A DNA stretch of 64,000 nt from Nisaea sediminum (GTDB taxonomy: Bacteria; Pseudomonadota; Alphaproteobacteria; Thalassobaculales; Thalassobaculaceae): positions 434,001-498,000 of the forward strand of contig NZ_JACZCQ010000001.1 of the NCBI RefSeq assembly GCF_014904705.1. The letters are read 5' to 3'. A model generated the notes under the pieces. That model was given only the letters and a program-made list of their open reading frames with translations. It did not search any database and had not been told where the DNA came from. Shown piece by piece: positions 7,481-16,343 of the stretch. The translations under genes were made by a program, and so were the position numbers. Each line of letters begins with the position of its first letter. The first letter of the stretch is position 1.

Positions 7481-9220
7481 CTAGGGCCTGGCGGCGAGCA
7501 TCTCTTCCATCAGCGGCGTTGCCTCTTCGATCACCGCGGTCCACGAGCGGTTACCGCCTTTGACGAGGCTTCGCTCGGACGGGAGCCAGGGATCGGACTG
7601 CGCGCCAAAGAACAACGCGCTCCGGGCCGAGTGTAGTCCGATGGCCGGCGTTCCGACGGCGCCCGCGATCAGCAATACGGACGTATCGACCGAGATGACC
7701 ATATCGAGAGCCGAGATCATTGCGGCCACGCGATCCAGCTCGTTTCGCTGATCGATCCCCTCCGGACGGAACATCTTCGTTCCTGTCATCTCTTCCACAG
7801 CCCGGACTTCGGCTTCATATTCATCATACTGCAGGCACACCGGAAGGATTCCAGGTTGCTCTATGATGGGGGCGAGGTCCTGGATTTTCATGTCGTTGTG
7901 CCGCCAGGCCGGGCGCCGCATCCCGCTTCGCCAGCAGAAGCCGACCGCGTGCCGGGGGGCGGCGGCCTCGAACTGCTCGCGCCATCGTGCGCGCTCTTCC
8001 GGATCGGGGATCAGGAAACCGGGTTTCGTCGGGAAGGAATTCAGATCCGGCCGGACATAACGCGGCATGTCACCGAGCATCAGGCAGGATCCGATCCGGC
8101 GTTCAGCGACGAGTGAATTGTAGTCCGCGACAGCCCCGATGGTTCCCGACCGGGCGACTTTCTCGACAATTTCTATACCCTTGAATGATCTCTCAAACAG
8201 AGGAACCAGGCGTGCGTCGCTCTCCAGAACGACCCTGCCGCCGTACATCTGGCTCGTGTCTGTGACGCAGGAAACCAGACGGATCTCATCGCCGATGCCC
8301 TGTTCGTGGCAGAGCAGGAGAGCCTTGTCGTCGGTGGCGGGCCGGCCGTCCCATTCGGCTGGCAGGCCGAGGCGGTCGATGCGGACCTCGTCCTTCCGAT
8401 GCCGCCAGCCATATCGCGCAAAGCCAGCATGAATGTCGCCGGCGGCTAACAGGGAGTCGGCCAAATTGTACTCTAGAACCGGATCGCCCGGCCGGATGGT
8501 CCTGGCATATCGGGCGGACCTGACGCCTTCGCCCTGGCGTCCGACCGAACGCAGGACCAGCTGAAGATTGTTGTAGCCTTCGGCGGCTGCCGGGGTGAGC
8601 AGCAAGGCGCGGCGGTACAACGTGATGGCCGCGTCTGCTTCGAAGAATTCGAAGAGGGTCCGTCCCATCTGAAAGAAGTATTCGGAGCTCTTCAGTTCAC
8701 TGTCGGCGAGGCTCTCCAGAAGCGAGCGGGCGTCTTCGAGACGGTCCAGTTCGTGCAGGACTTTGGCGCGGGACAGTTGCCAGCCCGCTTCCTCTGGACA
8801 GGCTGCTGTCGCGCGGTCGAGACAGGCGAGGGCGGCGGTATTGTTTCCAAGCAGGCGCTCCGCCTCGCCACAATTGTAAAGACCTTCAGCATGATTCGGG
8901 GAGAGGGCCAGGGCATGCCGGAGATGGCGCCGCGCCTCTTCCGGCATGTTAGCGGCCAGGAAAATGCAGGCGAACCTGTTGAGGCAGCTGGCGTCTTGCG
9001 GTGAGAGAAGCAGAGCGCGGCGCAAACGCACCTGTGCTGCAGCGCTGTCGCCGGCCTGAAAGCTGGCAAGACCGTAGAAATGCCAGAAATGGCCGAGCTG
9101 GGGCAGGGAGGCGGCGAGACCGTCGTACAGAGCCAGAGCGTCCAGGATCCGGCCGGCGCTGTGCAGCTCCGCCGCGTGCTGAAAGACTTGCACGGGATTT
9201 GCAATAGGAGATCCAGTCAT
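7481..9220 (-). CDS. TPR protein with glycosyltransferase-like C-terminus (FlmG-like), copy 2
   Basis: Protein of 579 residues, paralogue of the protein at 4016. TPR units fill the N-terminal part (AAELHSAGRILDALALYDGL onward). The C-terminal part has CHEQGIGDEI, VGFCWRSG and GIDQRNELDRVAAMISALD then SVDTSV..AGAVGTP, matching the signature residues of copy 1. I start at ATG 9220 (MTGSPIANPVQVFQ); the frame stays open upstream to 9442, but that would run through the flgK promoter and into flgK. It is divergent from flgK. A role in modifying flagellin or a hook-associated protein is inference. Confidence 0.78.
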   Translation of the reverse strand: MTGSPIANPVQVFQHAAELHSAGRILDALALYDGLAASLPQLGHFWHFYGLASFQAGDSAAAQVRLRRALLLSPQDASCLNRFACIFLAANMPEEARRHLRHALALSPNHAEGLYNCGEAERLLGNNTAALACLDRATAACPEEAGWQLSRAKVLHELDRLEDARSLLESLADSELKSSEYFFQMGRTLFEFFEADAAITLYRRALLLTPAAAEGYNNLQLVLRSVGRQGEGVRSARYARTIRPGDPVLEYNLADSLLAAGDIHAGFARYGWRHRKDEVRIDRLGLPAEWDGRPATDDKALLLCHEQGIGDEIRLVSCVTDTSQMYGGRVVLESDARLVPLFERSFKGIEIVEKVARSGTIGAVADYNSLVAERRIGSCLMLGDMPRYVRPDLNSFPTKPGFLIPDPEERARWREQFEAAAPRHAVGFCWRSGMRRPAWRHNDMKIQDLAPIIEQPGILPVCLQYDEYEAEVRAVEEMTGTKMFRPEGIDQRNELDRVAAMISALDMVISVDTSVLLIAGAVGTPAIGLHSARSALFFGAQSDPWLPSERSLVKGGNRSWTAVIEEATPLMEEMLAARP

Positions 9221-9284
9221 CTCGGCATGCTGCACCAATGAAAGAGCGACGTGAAGGCCTTCGAGAGGCGGTGGCCGGTGGGAA

Positions 9285-9301
9285 GTGGCCCGGTTCTTGC
9301 T
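9285..9301 (+). promoter_or_regulatory. Sigma-54 promoter of flgK-flgL
   Basis: GTGGCCCGGTTCTTGCT, with GG 9287-9288 and GC 9299-9300. It is almost identical to the flagellin 3 promoter. The predicted leader is about 42 nt before ATG 9354. Confidence 0.88.
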
Positions 9302-9353
9302 TTCTGCTTTGTGACGCAATTTACCCGAAGAGACTTCGGAGGTTATCGCCACC

Positions 9354-10826
9354 ATGTCAATATCCAGCGCACTTCTGGCCGCTACGTCCGGCCTGTCGGC
9401 CGCCCAGTCCCGCATCGACGTGGTTTCGCGGAACGTCGCCAACGCGACGAACGAGGATTACACGCGGAAAACGCAGGAACTGCAGACGCGCTTGATCGGC
9501 GGACAGGCGCAGGGTGTGGACCTGGGGGTGATCGAGCGGTCAGTCAATGAAGGCCTTCTGGAGGATATCCGGACCCAGGAAGCGACGGTCTCCGAGCTGA
9601 GTGTGCTCGATGCCTATCTTGAGCGTCTCGTCGAGGCTTTCGGCCGTCCTGGTGACAATGATTCGATCTCCGCGAAGATCACCGACCTGAAGGAATCGAT
9701 CCAGGTCATGTCGATCGCTCCTGAACTTGGCGCCAACCAGGCCGAGGTCCTTCGTGCTGCCGAAGCCGTGGCCCAGGAGTTTCAAGAGATTACCGCCGCG
9801 ATCGCTGACCTGCGCAAGGAAGCGGACAGCGCGATCGCTGACACCGTCGAGCTGGTGAATAATGCGCTCACCAATATCGATACGCTCAATGATGAGATCG
9901 CGATCCGTAAGACCGAGGGCCGGACGACGGCGGATCTCGAGGACAGCCGCGACAAATATGTTCAGGAACTCTCGAAATACCTGAACATCAATGTCATCGA
10001 GCGGTCGAACGGTGAGTTGACGATCCTGACCGGCGACAGCCGGCTGTTGCTCGACGACACGAAGTTTCCGCTCACCTTTACCGAAACCGCGCTCTTCACG
10101 TCGACGACCGCCGGTCAGCCCCTGCAGATTGAGGACGGGTTGCCGGGAACGGCGACGAACCCGAATATTTCGGGCGAAGTATCCGCGCGCGACGGCGAGC
10201 TTGCCGGGTTGCTGCGGATCCGCGACACCATTCTGGTCGAAGCGCAGGATCAGCTCGATACGCTGGCGCACGAACTGGCCAACGATCTCGACACCTTCAC
10301 CATCAACGGCACCACTGCGGTGGTGAACCTGTTCGTGGATGCCGGCGGCAACGTTCCGGCGGACGCGCTTGGCAACGAACAGGGCTTCGCGGAAGTCATC
10401 CGGGTCAATCCAACGGTGACCGCGACCCCTTCCATTCTTGTGACCGGCGACACTGGCGACGCGGCGAACACATATGTCGCGATCGGTTCCGGTGACCACC
10501 GGATTGCGAACGCCATGCTCGACGCTTTTCAGGCGACCCAGACCTTCGTCTCGGGTTTCGGTTTGACGGCGACGAATACAATCGAGGGTTTCGCCGCGGA
10601 ACTGGTTGGTTTCCAGGCGAACCAGCACGCGACTTTCGAGAGCCAGCTGACCTTCGAAACCAACTATCGCGATACCCTGGTCCAGTCGTTCCGGGACGAG
10701 AGCGGGGTGAATACAGACGAGGAACTCGCCAAGCTGATCGAGCTGGAAGCCGCGTTCGCGGCATCGGCGCGAGTCTTGCAGACCGTTCAGCAATCGCTGG
10801 ACGAGTTGGTTAACATTATTCGCTAG
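9354..10826 (+). CDS. flgK: Flagellar hook-associated protein 1 FlgK
   Basis: First hook-filament junction protein, 490 residues, exported through the flagellar channel. The N-terminus SSALLAATSGLSAAQSRIDVVSRNVANA has the rod/hook-family heptad region and the N-x-A-N-A motif. The C-terminus ..ELAKLIELEAAFAASARVLQTVQQSLDELVNI is the matching terminal coiled coil of HAP1. ATG 9354 follows GGAGG at normal spacing. flgL follows after 14 nt, so the two junction proteins are made together. Confidence 0.95.
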   Translation: MSISSALLAATSGLSAAQSRIDVVSRNVANATNEDYTRKTQELQTRLIGGQAQGVDLGVIERSVNEGLLEDIRTQEATVSELSVLDAYLERLVEAFGRPGDNDSISAKITDLKESIQVMSIAPELGANQAEVLRAAEAVAQEFQEITAAIADLRKEADSAIADTVELVNNALTNIDTLNDEIAIRKTEGRTTADLEDSRDKYVQELSKYLNINVIERSNGELTILTGDSRLLLDDTKFPLTFTETALFTSTTAGQPLQIEDGLPGTATNPNISGEVSARDGELAGLLRIRDTILVEAQDQLDTLAHELANDLDTFTINGTTAVVNLFVDAGGNVPADALGNEQGFAEVIRVNPTVTATPSILVTGDTGDAANTYVAIGSGDHRIANAMLDAFQATQTFVSGFGLTATNTIEGFAAELVGFQANQHATFESQLTFETNYRDTLVQSFRDESGVNTDEELAKLIELEAAFAASARVLQTVQQSLDELVNIIR

Positions 10827-10840
10827 GTGGGAGTGAGACG

Positions 10841-11842
10841 ATGCGTATCGCCACCCTGACAACGGCACTCAGAACCGAGAACACTATCCTGAACCTGCAG
10901 AGCCAAATGCTGCGCGCTCAGCAGCAGGTCTCTACGGGTAAGCTTTCGCCGATCTATAGCGGCCTTTCCGGGGATAACGCCCGGATATCGATTCAGCTGC
11001 GCGAAGAAATCCAGACGAAGGAATCCTACGTCGGCACCATCAACTCCGTACGCACCCGCACCAAGGTGATGGAAGCGGCGCTGGTCGGGATGCAGGATCT
11101 TGCGGAGCAAATGCGCTCAGAGCTAATCAAGCAGCAGGAAGGGAAGTATGACGATACGGCGCCAGTGTTGAAGCAGTTCGCGGATTCCGCGATCGATCAG
11201 CTGGTGAGCTTGCTGAATTCGCAGTCCGAGGGACGTAATCTGTTCAATGGCACGTCCGTTGCGACGCAACCGCTGATCAATGCCGCGACGCTGAAAACCA
11301 ATGCTTTTGCCGCCATTACGCCGCTTGCTGTGGGTAACTCCGCGACTGTGATCGGTGACTCCGCGACGTTCTTCGGAACAGACGGAAACTGGAACAACGT
11401 CGGCGGCTTGCCTCCGGGGCAGACGCAACCTTTTGCTTTCGACGCCGCGGAGGGGGTTCGCCTCGAGTTCGGCGAGCTGGCGAACGACGATGCGTTCGAG
11501 GAACTCTTTGAGGTTTTTGCGATCTTCGCGGATGTCGATTACGCGGCCGGCCTGGATGCCGATTACGGTGCTCTTGTCACCGATGGATTGAGCCGGGTCG
11601 AAGCGGCGGCCGACGACATCGGTCTTATGATTGCATCCATCGGCACCACGCAGGCGAGAATGTCGGACATTCAGGACCAGCACAAAGACGACAACACGGT
11701 CCTGACAAAGCAGCTGGACGGAGTCGAGAACATCGACCCCTTTGAGGCCGCAGCAGAATTCCAACTCATCCAGGGACAACTTCAGGCGGCCTATCAGACC
11801 ACCGCATCGCTGCGCAATCTCTCCCTCGCGAATTACCTGTAA
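10841..11842 (+). CDS. flgL: Flagellar hook-associated protein 3 FlgL
   Basis: Second hook-filament junction protein, 333 residues, of the flagellin superfamily. N-terminal LNLQSQMLRAQQQVSTGK and C-terminal FQLIQGQLQAAYQTTASLRNLSLANYL are typical. ATG 10841 follows GGGAGTGAG. It belongs to the flgK transcript. The adaptor FlgL joins FlgK to the flagellins at 909, 2095 and 6240. Confidence 0.95.
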   Translation: MRIATLTTALRTENTILNLQSQMLRAQQQVSTGKLSPIYSGLSGDNARISIQLREEIQTKESYVGTINSVRTRTKVMEAALVGMQDLAEQMRSELIKQQEGKYDDTAPVLKQFADSAIDQLVSLLNSQSEGRNLFNGTSVATQPLINAATLKTNAFAAITPLAVGNSATVIGDSATFFGTDGNWNNVGGLPPGQTQPFAFDAAEGVRLEFGELANDDAFEELFEVFAIFADVDYAAGLDADYGALVTDGLSRVEAAADDIGLMIASIGTTQARMSDIQDQHKDDNTVLTKQLDGVENIDPFEAAAEFQLIQGQLQAAYQTTASLRNLSLANYL

Positions 11843-11944
11843 ACCTCCGAGGGCAAATCCTGGCTAAGCTGCTTTCTTGGCAGGATATATCGTTGCCGGG
11901 CGAATTTTCGTCAATTTGGCCGTAACATCCAAATGACTCGACAA

Positions 11945-11973
11945 TTGACTTTTGCGATAGTACATTTATCTGC
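11945..11973 (+). promoter_or_regulatory. Possible sigma-70 type promoter before the FlaG-like gene
   Basis: TTGACT at 11945-11950 is a good -35 box, but the matching -10 region (TTATCT/TATCTG, spacer 15-17) is weak. No sigma-54 site is seen in the 178-nt gap after flgL. Confidence 0.3.
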
Positions 11974-12020
11974 AGTTGCCGATAAAAGGCAGGTTAACTG
12001 ACTCCAGAATGGAGATCGTC

Positions 12021-12407
12021 ATGGTCGAGATCCTATCCGGGGCGACCGCTGCACGATCGATTGCGCAGCCAGTCCCCGCGCCGTCAAATCAGGCGTTAGG
12101 TTTTGGCGCTGTGGCAGCGGCCAAGCCCATTCAGTCCGATTTTTATCTGAGCCCGGTTATCCGTTTCGACTCCGAAGCGCTCAAAGTGATCTTCGAGGTT
12201 CGGGACAGCCAGTCCGGTGAAGTGAAGCGACAGTTTCCGCCGGAGCGCGTGGTTCAGGAACTGCAGAAAACCGCTGGTTTGGGAATCGAGATTCCGGAAC
12301 CACGTGAGTCAACGGCGACGGATGGCGCTGCTGTTCAGGGCTCCGCGGGAAATAGCGAATCGGAAACCGAGTTCTCGGCGGAAACTGAAGTCGACGTTCT
12401 GATCTGA
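12021..12407 (+). CDS. FlaG-like protein
   Basis: Protein of 128 residues. The middle part IRFDSEALKVIFEVRDSQSGEVKRQFPPERVVQEL matches the FlaG core, where a beta-rich stretch is followed by GEVIRQIPPEE. The N-terminal 45 residues are Ala/Pro rich and probably disordered. FlaG family proteins affect filament length in several bacteria; the mechanism is not settled. ATG 12021 is preceded by TGGAGA; ATG 12009 is a weaker option. Its place after flgKL supports a flagellar role. Confidence 0.75.
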   Translation: MVEILSGATAARSIAQPVPAPSNQALGFGAVAAAKPIQSDFYLSPVIRFDSEALKVIFEVRDSQSGEVKRQFPPERVVQELQKTAGLGIEIPEPRESTATDGAAVQGSAGNSESETEFSAETEVDVLI

Positions 12408-12444
12408 TCGTCGAAGGTTCAATTTAATTTTTACGTCTCGGCGG

Positions 12445-12470
12445 CAGACGCGAGGTCTGGCGCCCTTTTT
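12445..12470 (+). terminator. Weak terminator after the FlaG-like gene
   Basis: CAGAC-GCGAG-GTCTG hairpin followed by GCGCCCTTTTT, 38 nt after the stop. The stem is short, so confidence is limited. Confidence 0.45.
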
Positions 12471-12591
12471 GATTCCGCCGTTTGCTCTCTCCGAACACTG
12501 CTCCCACCGGGAGGAAGTGAAATTTCCCCTAGAGTTCCAAGTATGTTAGGAAAGAACGGTAAAACGCGTTTTGCCGACGGAGGACCCCAGC

Positions 12592-13521
12592 GTGGAGAAT
12601 GAAGACGCGATCAATGAGCTGCTAAGGCGCGGGATCGCTCACCATGAAGCCGGCGAAGTAGTCGAAGCGCGGAACATTTATGTCGAGATCCTCGAACGGG
12701 ATCCGCAAAATCACCAGGCGCTGGACCTCGCCGGTTTGCTCTGTATGCAGTGCAATGAGCTGGACGCGGCGGGTGATTTCTTCGAATCCGCGATGGAACT
12801 CGATCCTGACTCAGGTCGCTATATCTGCCATGCGGGTACCCTTGAATTACATCTCGGGAATCTCGAACGAGCCGTAGAACTGTTGCGCAAGGCAATCTCG
12901 GTAGATCCTGACATCTCGGAATCGTTCCTTTCTCTCTGTCTCGTCTACCGGTCGCAAAAAAAACTGGGCGATGCCGTCTCCGTTCTCGAGGAGGGCCTTT
13001 CCGAACATCCTGCCAACAGTCGTCTTCTCACCTGGCGGGGAATTCTCGAAATCGATCGCAAGGATTTGCCAAGCGCCGCGGAATTTCTTCACCAGGCAAT
13101 CAGTGCGGACAATCAAAATCTCGAAGCCATGGTCACGCTGGGAAATGTGATGATGGAGCTCGACGAGCTCGAGATCGCGGAGCGCTGCTATACATCCATT
13201 CGCGAGCGCGCGCCGGAAGATATAGGGTCCCGCTGCCGTCTTGCCGTACTCTTGAAGCGCCTTGGCCGAAGGGATGAAGCCGTCGCCGAACTTGAGAGCG
13301 CTTTCGCGGATGCACCGGCAGAGAGCGAGATCTTCAACGATATCGCGGTACTGCTCGAGTCGCTCGGCAGCAGCGACGACGCGATCGTTGCGGCCGAGAG
13401 AGCGGTCGCCCTCGATAGCGGGAATGCCTCAAGTTTTTCTCTTTTGGCACGGCTGCACAGCAAGGCCGGAAATGAAGAAGCGGCGAAAGACGCCGAGCAG
13501 CGCGCTGCGGCCCTGGCCTGA
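12592..13521 (+). CDS. TPR repeat protein in the flagellar island
   Basis: Protein of 309 residues made almost wholly of TPR units of 34 residues (for example IAHHEAGEVVEARNIYVEILERDPQNHQALDLAG and later AVSVLEEGLSEHPANSRLLTWRG). No glycosyltransferase part, membrane segment or signal peptide is visible, so it is probably a cytoplasmic scaffold or chaperone. The start is GTG 12592, chosen because GGAGG lies 8 nt upstream; an in-frame TTG at 12571 lacks such a site. Converges on flgN. Function unknown; the third TPR protein among the flagellin and flgKL genes. Confidence 0.85.
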   Translation: MENEDAINELLRRGIAHHEAGEVVEARNIYVEILERDPQNHQALDLAGLLCMQCNELDAAGDFFESAMELDPDSGRYICHAGTLELHLGNLERAVELLRKAISVDPDISESFLSLCLVYRSQKKLGDAVSVLEEGLSEHPANSRLLTWRGILEIDRKDLPSAAEFLHQAISADNQNLEAMVTLGNVMMELDELEIAERCYTSIRERAPEDIGSRCRLAVLLKRLGRRDEAVAELESAFADAPAESEIFNDIAVLLESLGSSDDAIVAAERAVALDSGNASSFSLLARLHSKAGNEEAAKDAEQRAAALA

Positions 13522-13610
13522 TCGCCGGGGAGATCGTCTCAAGCGAGAGAGAACAATCCTCTCGGGACCGGGCCGCTTTGGCGGCTCGTCTTCGTTGAGG
13601 GGCTCCGGCT

Positions 13611-14057
13611 TCAGAGACTCTTGCTGACCGCCGCCGCTGCCTGGCCTGCCGGGCAATAGGCGGCGTATCCGGTCCGCGGCCGACCGAAAGATGGCTCTTC
13701 CGCGGTGATCCCGCGCTGCTTCCTGACCGAATCCATAATCAGCGACACGACCCGCTCGGCCGCATCGTGGCTGGACCTTAGAGCCAGCATGTTGTCGGAA
13801 AGGGCACAGCGGAAACGCTGATAAAGCTCCCGGAGCGCGGTGCGGTCGTCCGCCGGGATCATTTCCAGAACTTCCGGGTGGCTCCGCATCTCTGTCTGAT
13901 GCTTTTCGAACGAGATCGATAGCTGGCGCTTTCGTGCCTGGAGCTTGTCGAGGGTCTTGAACTCGCGCCTTTTCAGCATCGCGGTTTCCTCGTTCAGCAG
14001 CTTCATCAGGCCGATCATGCTCTCGCGAAAAGCGTCAATGATGGATAGGTCGGCCAT
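13611..14057 (-). CDS. flgN: FlgN-like export chaperone
   Basis: Helical protein of 148 residues starting MADLSIIDAFRESMIGLMKLLNEETAMLKRREF, with the Leu/Glu helical start typical of FlgN. FlgN keeps FlgK and FlgL unfolded and brings them to the export gate. ATG 14057 has a very strong AGGAGGTGA site that lies inside the last codons of flgJ, so translation is coupled. The operon flgI-flgJ-flgN is common in alphaproteobacteria. The family call rests on length, helix pattern and order, as FlgN sequences are poorly conserved. Confidence 0.72.
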   Translation of the reverse strand: MADLSIIDAFRESMIGLMKLLNEETAMLKRREFKTLDKLQARKRQLSISFEKHQTEMRSHPEVLEMIPADDRTALRELYQRFRCALSDNMLALRSSHDAAERVVSLIMDSVRKQRGITAEEPSFGRPRTGYAAYCPAGQAAAAVSKSL

Positions 14058-14058
14058 T

Positions 14059-14394
14059 TCAATTCACCTCCTGAAGCGCGAGCAGTTGCCGCTCGATCGT
14101 GTCTGCGATCCCGATCCCGCCGGTCCGGGAGATCTGCTTTCCGTATTCGTCGACCATCAGATCGCGATAGATGTCTTCCGCCGGACCGCCGCCGAACATT
14201 TCGCCGTTGCCGACGCCTTTGAGCATGTGGCCGAGCATCTGGCTGATGAAGATCGACTCGAATTCCTCGGCGGCCTGGCGCACCTCTTCGCGATTCTTGC
14301 CGGCGGCCTTGAGCCGGTTCGCGGCTGCGTCGGTCTGGGACGCCCGCAGATTGGTGGTGGCGGAGGCGGTTTCCGTGAGAGCCATGCTATCCAT
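14059..14394 (-). CDS. flgJ: Rod-binding protein, FlgJ N-terminal domain
   Basis: Protein of 111 residues with only the rod-binding domain: EEVRQAAEEFESIFISQMLGHMLKGV, then YRDLMVDEYGKQISRTGGIGIADTIERQL. The muramidase domain of enterobacterial FlgJ is absent, as usual in alphaproteobacteria; a separate lytic enzyme must open the wall. ATG 14394 has AAGGAG 7 nt upstream. It lies between flgI and flgN in one transcript. Confidence 0.92.
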   Translation of the reverse strand: MDSMALTETASATTNLRASQTDAAANRLKAAGKNREEVRQAAEEFESIFISQMLGHMLKGVGNGEMFGGGPAEDIYRDLMVDEYGKQISRTGGIGIADTIERQLLALQEVN

Positions 14395-14405
14395 GATACA
14401 GCTCC

Positions 14406-15560
14406 TTAGAGGACTTCGATTTCAGCTTGCAACGCGCCGGCGGCCTTGATCGCCTGCAGAATGGAGATCAGATCGCGCGGTCCGATGCCGAGGGCGTTCA
14501 GGCCGTCGACCAGTTCCTGCAGCGTGACGCTCTGCGAGAGAACGGAGAGCTGCTTGTCCTCGTCCTGATCGATCTCGATCTGGGTCCGCGGAACGGTGAC
14601 GGTTTCGCCGGTCTGCGCGAAGGGCTGCGGCTGCGAGACCTGCGGCGTCTCGGTGATCCGGATGGTCAGGTTGCCCTGGGCGATGGCGACGGTGCTGATG
14701 CGGACGTTCTCGCCCATCACGATGATTCCGGTGGTCTCGTTGATCACCACCTTGGCGGGGATGTCAGGGGTCACGCGCAGCTGCTCGACATCGGTGATCA
14801 GCGCAACGGCGTTGCCGCGATAATTTTCGGGAACCAGCATCCGGACAGAGGAAAGATCCCGCGCCTGAGCGATCGGCAAGCCGACGAACGCATTGATGGC
14901 TTGAGAGATACGGCGCGCGGTCGTGAAGTCGGGATTCTTCAGCGCGATCGTGACGGTCTCCATCTGCATCATCGAATAGTCGATTTCGCGCTCGATGATG
15001 GCGCCATTGGCGATCCGTCCGCTCGTCGGCACGCCCTGCACGATCGTCTCGCCTTCGCCGCCGGCGGAAATGGCGCCGGTCGCTACGGAACCTTGAGCGA
15101 CGGCGTAGACTTCGCCGTCCGCACCGATCAGCGGAGTAACGAGCAGCGTGCCGCCCAAAAGGTCCTCGGCATCGCCGATCGCGGAGATCGAGACGTCGAT
15201 TCGGCTGCCCTGTTTGGAGAAGGGGGGCAGGATTGCCGTCACCATGACGGCGGCGACGTTGTCCGTGTCGAGATTGTTGTCGCGTGCATTGACGCCGAGA
15301 CGCTCCAGCATGCCGACGAGGCTCTCACGGGTAAAAATTGCACTGCCGAGATCGTCGCCGGTGCCATTCAGGCCAACCACGAGGCCGTAGCCGACCAGCA
15401 TGTTTTCACGGACGCCCTCAAAATCGACGATGTCCTTGATGCGGGTCTGGCTGAGTGCGTCGCCCGAGGCGGTCAGAAGCAGCAAGACTGCCGTGAACAG
15501 GCCTAGAGCCATCCGTTTCGGGGAGATGGAGCGGTGCACCTTGTTTTTCTGCGGCCACAT
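14406..15560 (-). CDS. flgI: Flagellar P-ring protein FlgI
   Basis: Periplasmic P-ring subunit, 384 residues. A signal peptide (RMALGLFTAVLLLLTASGDALS) is followed by the FlgI start TRIKDIVDFEGVRENMLVGYGLVVGLNGTGDDL and later LVTPLIGADGEVYAVAQG and GRIANGAIIERE. The C-terminus LQELVDGLNALGIGPRDLISILQAIKAAGAL is standard. ATG 15560 is preceded by AAGAGGAA. It heads the operon with flgJ and flgN and is divergent from fliX, the same gene neighbourhood as in Caulobacter. Confidence 0.97.
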   Translation of the reverse strand: MWPQKNKVHRSISPKRMALGLFTAVLLLLTASGDALSQTRIKDIVDFEGVRENMLVGYGLVVGLNGTGDDLGSAIFTRESLVGMLERLGVNARDNNLDTDNVAAVMVTAILPPFSKQGSRIDVSISAIGDAEDLLGGTLLVTPLIGADGEVYAVAQGSVATGAISAGGEGETIVQGVPTSGRIANGAIIEREIDYSMMQMETVTIALKNPDFTTARRISQAINAFVGLPIAQARDLSSVRMLVPENYRGNAVALITDVEQLRVTPDIPAKVVINETTGIIVMGENVRISTVAIAQGNLTIRITETPQVSQPQPFAQTGETVTVPRTQIEIDQDEDKQLSVLSQSVTLQELVDGLNALGIGPRDLISILQAIKAAGALQAEIEVL

Positions 15561-15621
15561 CGGTTCCGGTTCCTCTTGCTAGAGCTGAGCCGTTTCTCGG
15601 ACTCCTATTGGCCAGATCCTA

Positions 15622-15638
15622 TGCGAGGATCGTGCCAA
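15622..15638 (-). promoter_or_regulatory. Sigma-54 promoter of flgI-flgJ-flgN
   Basis: Minus-strand TTGGCACGATCCTCGCA, GG and GC 10 nt apart; the -12 box is TCGC in place of TTGC. The leader to ATG 15560 is about 50 nt. Confidence 0.8.
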
Positions 15639-15745
15639 CTTCTCGGCCTCCGGGAGGCAATTATGCCGGACTGTCCCATGGCGATGCTGGCTATGCCGTA
15701 TCTCGGGCGGTAGTATATCTGCGCGGAACAGCGTAGGGTTCTGGA

Positions 15746-16168
15746 ATGAAAGTAGATCCATCACGCCGCGTCAGTACCCCGTCGACGAGAAAGACGTCGA
15801 AGTCGGGAGGCACCAGCGGAACCCGGTTTTCAGGTCTTCTCGAGGAGACCCAGGAGAGCAAGTCGGCCCAGGGAACCCGGGCGGCAATGTCGGTCGACGG
15901 CTTGCTCGCCGTCCAGGAGGCGGATGCGGATGGCCGGCGCGGCGCCAAGCAGGGGCAGGCCCAAGGCGAGGATCTTCTTGCGCGCCTCGAACGGCTCAGG
16001 GACGGGTTGCTTCTGGGGGCGATTCCCGAGTCGGAATTGCGTGGGCTGGCGCTGACCATAAAGCAGACCAAAGAACGCACCTTTACCGATCCGCGGCTCG
16101 GCGAAATCCTGGATGAAATCGAACTCCGGGCACGTGTCGAACTCGCCAAACTCGGGACTTTTTTGTAG
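15746..16168 (+). CDS. fliX: Flagellar assembly regulator FliX
   Basis: Cytoplasmic protein of 140 residues, the partner that controls the sigma-54 activator FlbD in Caulobacter and links early basal-body assembly to later genes. The N-terminal 45 residues are basic and Ser/Thr rich. The conserved part is MSVDGLLAVQEADADG, then LLARLERLRDGLLLGAIPESELRGLALTIKQ and a helical C-terminus DEIELRARVELAKL. Divergent from flgI. FlbD is not in this window. Its presence agrees with six sigma-54 promoters nearby. Confidence 0.9.
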   Translation: MKVDPSRRVSTPSTRKTSKSGGTSGTRFSGLLEETQESKSAQGTRAAMSVDGLLAVQEADADGRRGAKQGQAQGEDLLARLERLRDGLLLGAIPESELRGLALTIKQTKERTFTDPRLGEILDEIELRARVELAKLGTFL

Positions 16169-16343
16169 TCATTTTTTGCCGGCTCTGGTTTATCTTTTGT
16201 TTTCAATAAGTTATTTCTTTTTCCGGCGCCGCGTCCAAAGGCAAACAGAAGCTTGAAACCTAGGGCGGCGCAGACCTATACTCCCGCCGCTCCAAAAGGG
16301 CAGAAATCTTGCCTTTGATTGGCCTTTGTGGTGGAGGACCGGG

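Noticed and set aside
9247-9262. Minus-strand GG-N10-GC match before the second TPR/glycosyltransferase-like gene
   Set aside because: The -24 box reads AGGCCTT and the -12 box TCGC; too weak beside the six clear sites.
9220-9442. N-terminal extension of the second TPR/glycosyltransferase-like protein
   Set aside because: It would overlap the flgK start and promoter and has no TPR character; ATG 9220 fits better.
9540-10868. 442-residue minus-strand frame over flgK
   Set aside because: flgK is convincing on the plus strand and its frame bias explains the open antisense frame.
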